NCBI GenBank assembly: GCA_964621615.1 | Contig: CAZUMW010000056.1 | Coordinates: 1 to 26,772, forward strand | DNA: 26,772 nucleotides | Source: CAZUMW01 sp964621615 | GTDB lineage: Bacteria; Desulfobacterota; WTBG01; CAIYCZ01; CAIRTM01 | Direction: 5' to 3' | Shown: one piece after another, positions 23,759-26,772 of the stretch | How the letters are laid out: every line of letters begins with the position of its first letter | Position numbering within the stretch: the stretch's first letter is position 1 | The notes under the pieces: model-generated | What the model was told of the DNA's origin: nothing | The model's database searches: none | The model's input: the letters and a program-made list of their open reading frames with translations, nothing else | Made by a program: the position numbers and the translations under genes

Positions 23759-25960
23759 ATGCTGAAAAACACAAAAATCGGAATTAAAATCGGCGGCGGC
23801 TTCGCCATTGTGCTTCTGCTGACCGCGGTAGTTGCATTTATCGGGTGGAACGGCATGCAGAACGTCATCGACCGGGTGGCAAAGGCGAATGCAGCCAATG
23901 AGCTTATCAAAGGTATGCTTGACACCCGCGAAGAGGGGAAAAATTTTATCATAACCGGCGACGCGACATACGTTACCGGCGTTGCCGGGCATATCGAAAG
24001 CCTGACCGAGCAGGGCCGCGCCCTCGAAAGCATGCTCACAGACCAGGCGGACAGGCGCATGACGCAAAAGGCCATAGCAGGCTTTGATACCTACGGGAAA
24101 AAATTCAGCAGATATGCTGATCTTCAGCAGAAAACAAACGAGCTCGCGCAGCAGTGGCGCACCGTCGGCGAGCAGTTTTTTTCCATAAGCGCGCGCATGA
24201 AAGACAACCATATAACCCCGGGGCTTCAGCAGGCCGCGTCATCCGGAAACAGCGCGCAGCTGCAGAAATGGCAAAAGATTCAGGAGTCGCTCAGCGATGA
24301 CATCGTGGCCAACTTCCTGAATCTGAGAATTGCAGCTATTTATTATATTATGAAAAAAACCCCCAAGCAGTGGGACAATTTCCAGAAGGCGGTAGCAACG
24401 CTTAACAACGGGCTCGAGAGCTCCTTTCAGCTGGCAGCGGGCAACGCCGCCCTGACCGAAGCGCTGTCCGCCATACAGGCAGGCATTCAGAAATATCAAG
24501 AGACAGGGCGCCGCTTTCAAGAGGTTTTCAGCGAGCAGAAAAGCATCAACAAGGAGCTGCTCACCGCGGCCTCATCGGTGCAAAACGTGCTTGACCGGGC
24601 CAGGGATGTTCAAAACACAAAAATGCAGGATCAGATATCATCAGCCAACACCATTATCATGCTTGGGGCCGGTATTGCCCTGCTGCTTGGCATTGCCATT
24701 GCTTCTTTTATTACGATTGCCATAACCCGGCCGGTTGCAAAATGTGTGACCCTTGCCGATGCGGTTGCCGTCGGCGATTTGACAAAAAAAGTGGATATAG
24801 ATCAACAAGATGAAATCGGGGTTCTTGCACGCGCAATGCAAAAAATGGTTGCAAATCTCAAAAGCACGGTCGGCGTAGCGGAAAAAATCGCCCGGGGGGA
24901 CCTGACCGCTCAGGTAACCTGCATGTCTGAAAAGGACGCCCTCGGCAATGCGCTGAAAAACATGGTTGAGAAGCTTACCGGTGTTGTTACCGAGATCAAG
25001 GTATCAGCAGACAACGTAGCAGCCGGATCACAGCAGATGAGCTCAACCTCTCAAAGCATGAGTCAGGGAGCGACCGAACAGGCCAGCTCGCTTCAGGAAA
25101 TTACCAGCTCCATGAATGAAATCGGCTCACAGACAAAACAGAACGCGGAAAACGCCGGCCAGGCAAACTCTCTTGCCGGTGAAACGCGCGATGTAGCGGA
25201 AAACGGCAATGCCCGGATGGGCCAAATGGTCAGCGCCATGACGGAAATTAACGAATCCAGCCAGAACATATCAAAAATCATTAAAACTATTGATGAAATC
25301 GCGTTTCAGACCAACCTGCTGGCACTCAACGCGGCAGTGGAGGCTGCCAGGGCCGGCAAGCACGGCAAGGGGTTCGCCGTCGTGGCAGAAGAAGTCAGAA
25401 ACCTTGCCGCGCGGAGCGCAAAGGCGGCAAAAGAAACGGCTGAAATGATAGAAGAGTCGGTCAAAAAGGTGGAGGACGGTACCGGAATCGCGAACAAAAC
25501 CGCCGAGGCTCTGGAGGAAATCGTCACCTCGGTCGCAAAAGTGACCGACCTGGTCGGGGAGATAGCTGCAGCATCAAATGAACAGGCGCAGGGCGTTGCT
25601 CAGATCACACAGGGGCTGGGCCAGATCGATCAGGTAACCCAGCAAAACACCTCGCACGCAGAGGAAAGCGCCTCGGCTGCAGAAGAGCTTGCCAGCCAGG
25701 CGACCATGCTGCAGCAGCTGATCAGCACATTCACCGTAGCGGAAAGCAGTGCGGTCCAGACAGAGGCAGCTCACTTGAAAAAGCCGGCACAGCACCAATT
25801 AACAGCCCCTGAAGAACGCGTGTCAAGCGCGAGCGGCGGTAATGGAAACGGCGACTCAGGATATGACCGGCAATGGGGCTCCGCCCCGCACCACGCCCCT
25901 CAGAGCAACCAGGCGCAGCCGTCTATCAGTCTCGATGACGGCGAGTTCGGAAAGTACTGA
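23759..25960 (+). CDS. Methyl-accepting chemotaxis protein with helical bimodular sensor and two HAMP domains
   Basis: A 733-residue transmembrane chemoreceptor. TM1 is at about 9-31 (GGGFAIVLLLTAVVAFIGW), followed by an all-helical periplasmic domain of about 260 residues that fits the helical bimodular (HBM) type (EGKNFIITGDATYV near its start). TM2 is near 300-325 (IIMLGAGIALLLGIAIASF). Two HAMP domains come next (PVAKCVTLADAVAVGDLTKK; EKIARGDLTAQV). The signalling hairpin tip is intact: TIDEIAFQTNLLALNAAVEA followed by ARAGKHGKGFAVVAEEVRNL. There is no NWETF-type CheR tether at the end (LDDGEFGKY). AAGGGAGAA precedes the ATG at 23759; the open frame upstream overlaps the kinase gene. No che genes are in view. 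Placement suggests control by the same sigma-54 promoter as the kinase before it. Confidence 0.95.
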   Translation: MLKNTKIGIKIGGGFAIVLLLTAVVAFIGWNGMQNVIDRVAKANAANELIKGMLDTREEGKNFIITGDATYVTGVAGHIESLTEQGRALESMLTDQADRRMTQKAIAGFDTYGKKFSRYADLQQKTNELAQQWRTVGEQFFSISARMKDNHITPGLQQAASSGNSAQLQKWQKIQESLSDDIVANFLNLRIAAIYYIMKKTPKQWDNFQKAVATLNNGLESSFQLAAGNAALTEALSAIQAGIQKYQETGRRFQEVFSEQKSINKELLTAASSVQNVLDRARDVQNTKMQDQISSANTIIMLGAGIALLLGIAIASFITIAITRPVAKCVTLADAVAVGDLTKKVDIDQQDEIGVLARAMQKMVANLKSTVGVAEKIARGDLTAQVTCMSEKDALGNALKNMVEKLTGVVTEIKVSADNVAAGSQQMSSTSQSMSQGATEQASSLQEITSSMNEIGSQTKQNAENAGQANSLAGETRDVAENGNARMGQMVSAMTEINESSQNISKIIKTIDEIAFQTNLLALNAAVEAARAGKHGKGFAVVAEEVRNLAARSAKAAKETAEMIEESVKKVEDGTGIANKTAEALEEIVTSVAKVTDLVGEIAAASNEQAQGVAQITQGLGQIDQVTQQNTSHAEESASAAEELASQATMLQQLISTFTVAESSAVQTEAAHLKKPAQHQLTAPEERVSSASGGNGNGDSGYDRQWGSAPHHAPQSNQAQPSISLDDGEFGKY

Positions 25961-26000
25961 TTAACAACAGAACGCACATGCACATTCCCCCTCCCCCCCT

Positions 26001-26045
26001 AACCCTGACCCCCGGCGCTGTTTAGGCCAGGGGTCAGGGTTTTTA
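26001..26045 (+). terminator. Rho-independent terminator after the chemoreceptor gene
   Basis: AACCCTGACCCC and GGGGTCAGGGTT form a perfect 12-bp stem separated by about 17 bases, followed by a run of five T. It lies 40 bp past the chemoreceptor stop and closes the kinase-chemoreceptor transcript. Confidence 0.88.
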
Positions 26046-26119
26046 TGCTGAACCTCAACCGGTACCGTGAGAGCGCTTGTGTCAACTTGCTCACCGCTTC
26101 AGGGAGGGCTCTACACGTG

Positions 26120-26178
26120 TGCCACAAGCGTGGCATGTCACACTTATGTGTCACAGAGCATATGTGACAGCTGTCACA
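26120..26178. promoter_or_regulatory. Compound operator 2 (putative enhancer), same module as operator 1
   Basis: ATGTCACACTTATGTGTCA at 26135-26153, then 9 bp, then the perfect 16-bp dyad TGTGACAGCTGTCACA at 26163-26178. Operator 1 has the same two blocks with one base changed and the same 9-bp spacer, while the spacer bases themselves differ. A further imperfect dyad TGCCAC/GTGGCA lies at 26120-26135. The centre of the 16-bp dyad is about 103 bp upstream of the -24 element at 26273. Confidence 0.75.
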
Positions 26179-26272
26179 GACAGCTCTGAAACCTGTGGGC
26201 ATATGCTCGAATTACAATTATAACCTATTGTAAAAACACACTATTTAAAATTATGCTCATTCTCCCGGAACC

Positions 26273-26286
26273 GGCACATTTTTTGA
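26273..26286 (+). promoter_or_regulatory. Sigma-54 (-24/-12) promoter for the thioredoxin-like gene
   Basis: CGGCACATTTTTTGAT keeps GGCAC and TTG with exact GG-N10-G spacing; the final C of the -12 GC is A. The predicted start near 26298 leaves a leader of about 32 bases before the ATG at 26330, nearly the same geometry as the promoter at 22083. Confidence 0.6.
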
Positions 26287-26329
26287 TCTATACGCTATGA
26301 AGAGGCGTTATTCATAAGGAGCACTGTAC

Positions 26330-26644
26330 ATGATCTCACAACTGTCCATTACAAATGTCCACGAAGAAATTATGCGATCAGAAAAGCCGGTACTGATTGC
26401 CTGTCTGCATGAAACAGAACAAAGGCGACATATTATAACGGTACTGGAACAGATTGCCGCCGCTTTTTACGGCAGAATTAAAATCTGCATACTGGATGTA
26501 AAGCAGCAGCCGCTTCTGTCTGAAGAGTTCACGGTAAACGGAACGCCGACCTTTATACTGTTTCATCGCACTGAGCGAAGCAGAAAAATCGGCATGGCTG
26601 ACAGGCCTTCCCTGGAATCGTTTATCGTACAAAACGGTGTGTAG
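26330..26644 (+). CDS. Thioredoxin-fold protein lacking the CxxC active site
   Basis: A 104-residue cytosolic protein with the thioredoxin layout: helix 1, strand KPVLIACLHE where thioredoxin has PVLVDFWAEWCGPC, strand GRIKICILDVKQQP, and the cis-Pro loop VNGTPTFILFHRTER with Thr72-Pro73. The CGPC site is replaced by a single Cys25 followed by LHETEQR, so it cannot be a dithiol oxidoreductase; one Cys could still be modified or bind a partner. AAGGAG lies 8 bases before the ATG. It has its own sigma-54 promoter and operator. Comparable monothiol or no-thiol thioredoxin folds serve as adaptors, so a role as partner of the adjacent sensors is possible, not shown. Confidence 0.75.
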   Translation: MISQLSITNVHEEIMRSEKPVLIACLHETEQRRHIITVLEQIAAAFYGRIKICILDVKQQPLLSEEFTVNGTPTFILFHRTERSRKIGMADRPSLESFIVQNGV

Positions 26645-26732
26645 GTTCGGAGCTGTATTCACCATGACGCTGCCGGCGGTGCAGTGAGAAGGGTCCGGGG
26701 ATGCAAGGGTGTGAGGGGCAAACATTGGTTTT

Positions 26733-26772
26733 CCCCTCTTTTGCAAAGAGGGGTCAGGGGAGATTTTCATTT
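26733..26772. repeat. Hairpin repeat at the window edge
   Basis: CCCCTCTTT and AAAGAGGGG form a perfect 9-bp stem around TGC, followed by TCAGGGGAGATTTT running out of the window. The pattern resembles short interspersed CCCCTTT/AAAGGGG repeats common in intergenic DNA of several anaerobes. It may also end the thioredoxin-like transcript, although the T-run is set off from the stem by about 12 bases. Confidence 0.5.

Noticed and set aside
1..26772. tRNA, rRNA, CRISPR array, prophage or integrase gene
   Set aside because: No T-loop signature in a foldable context, no regularly spaced direct repeats and no phage or recombinase proteins were recognised on either strand.

Overview
The window looks like chromosomal DNA from a free-living, Gram-negative, signalling-rich anaerobe or facultative anaerobe, most probably of the Desulfobacterota (deltaproteobacterial) type. 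This is inferred from domain content: an sCache_2 multi-PAS NtrB-type kinase with an NtrC-type sigma-54 activator, tandem-HAMP chemoreceptor, TraB-like protein, small Cys-rich zinc ribbons and moderate-to-high GC. No rRNA, tRNA, CRISPR array or phage structural gene was seen. The taxonomic guess is soft.

Layout. (1) 1-1346: 3' part of a PAS-HisKA-HATPase-REC hybrid kinase, meeting a convergent RNase HI gene. (2) 1343-5491, minus strand: RNase HI, a small membrane protein, Hsp20, another small membrane protein and groES-groEL, a proteostasis block. (3) 6088-8521, minus strand: a divergent ferredoxin-dependent bilin reductase-like protein, an unrecognised 100-residue protein, and a zinc-ribbon/PTS-EIIA fusion. 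A 283-bp MITE-like element lies directly in front of the bilin-reductase-like gene. (4) 8728-15232, plus strand: TraB-family membrane protein, PilZ protein, a kinase-like protein that has lost its phospho-accepting histidine, a 623-residue sigma-70-like factor with several region-4-like units, a zinc-ribbon protein and a small HExxH metallopeptidase-like protein. (5) 15421-15704: a second, inverted copy of the MITE-like element with a perfect 9-bp target duplication. (6) 15928-16986: a SAM methyltransferase. (7) 17157-26644, plus strand: a signalling locus of sCache/PAS4 kinase, REC-PAS-AAA-Fis sigma-54 activator, REC-PAS kinase, chemoreceptor and a thioredoxin-fold protein without CxxC.

The most coherent new observation is in (7). 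Two intergenic regions, in front of the REC-PAS kinase/chemoreceptor pair and in front of the thioredoxin-like gene, carry the same compound operator: a TGTCACA-containing segment, then exactly 9 bp, then the dyad TGTGACAGCTGTCACA. Each lies about 100 bp upstream of a sequence with the strict GG-N10-G spacing of a -24/-12 sigma-54 promoter, which in turn lies about 50 bp before the start codon. The simplest model is that the adjacent kinase phosphorylates the sigma-54 activator, which binds these operators and switches on the second kinase, the chemoreceptor and the thioredoxin-like protein. The central TGTGA-N6-TCACA also fits a CRP/FNR-type site, so the binding protein is an inference.

Other highlights are the pair of MITE-like elements with 9-bp duplications, one of which overlaps the ribosome binding site of the bilin-reductase-like gene, the extended sigma factor, and the neighbouring pseudokinase.
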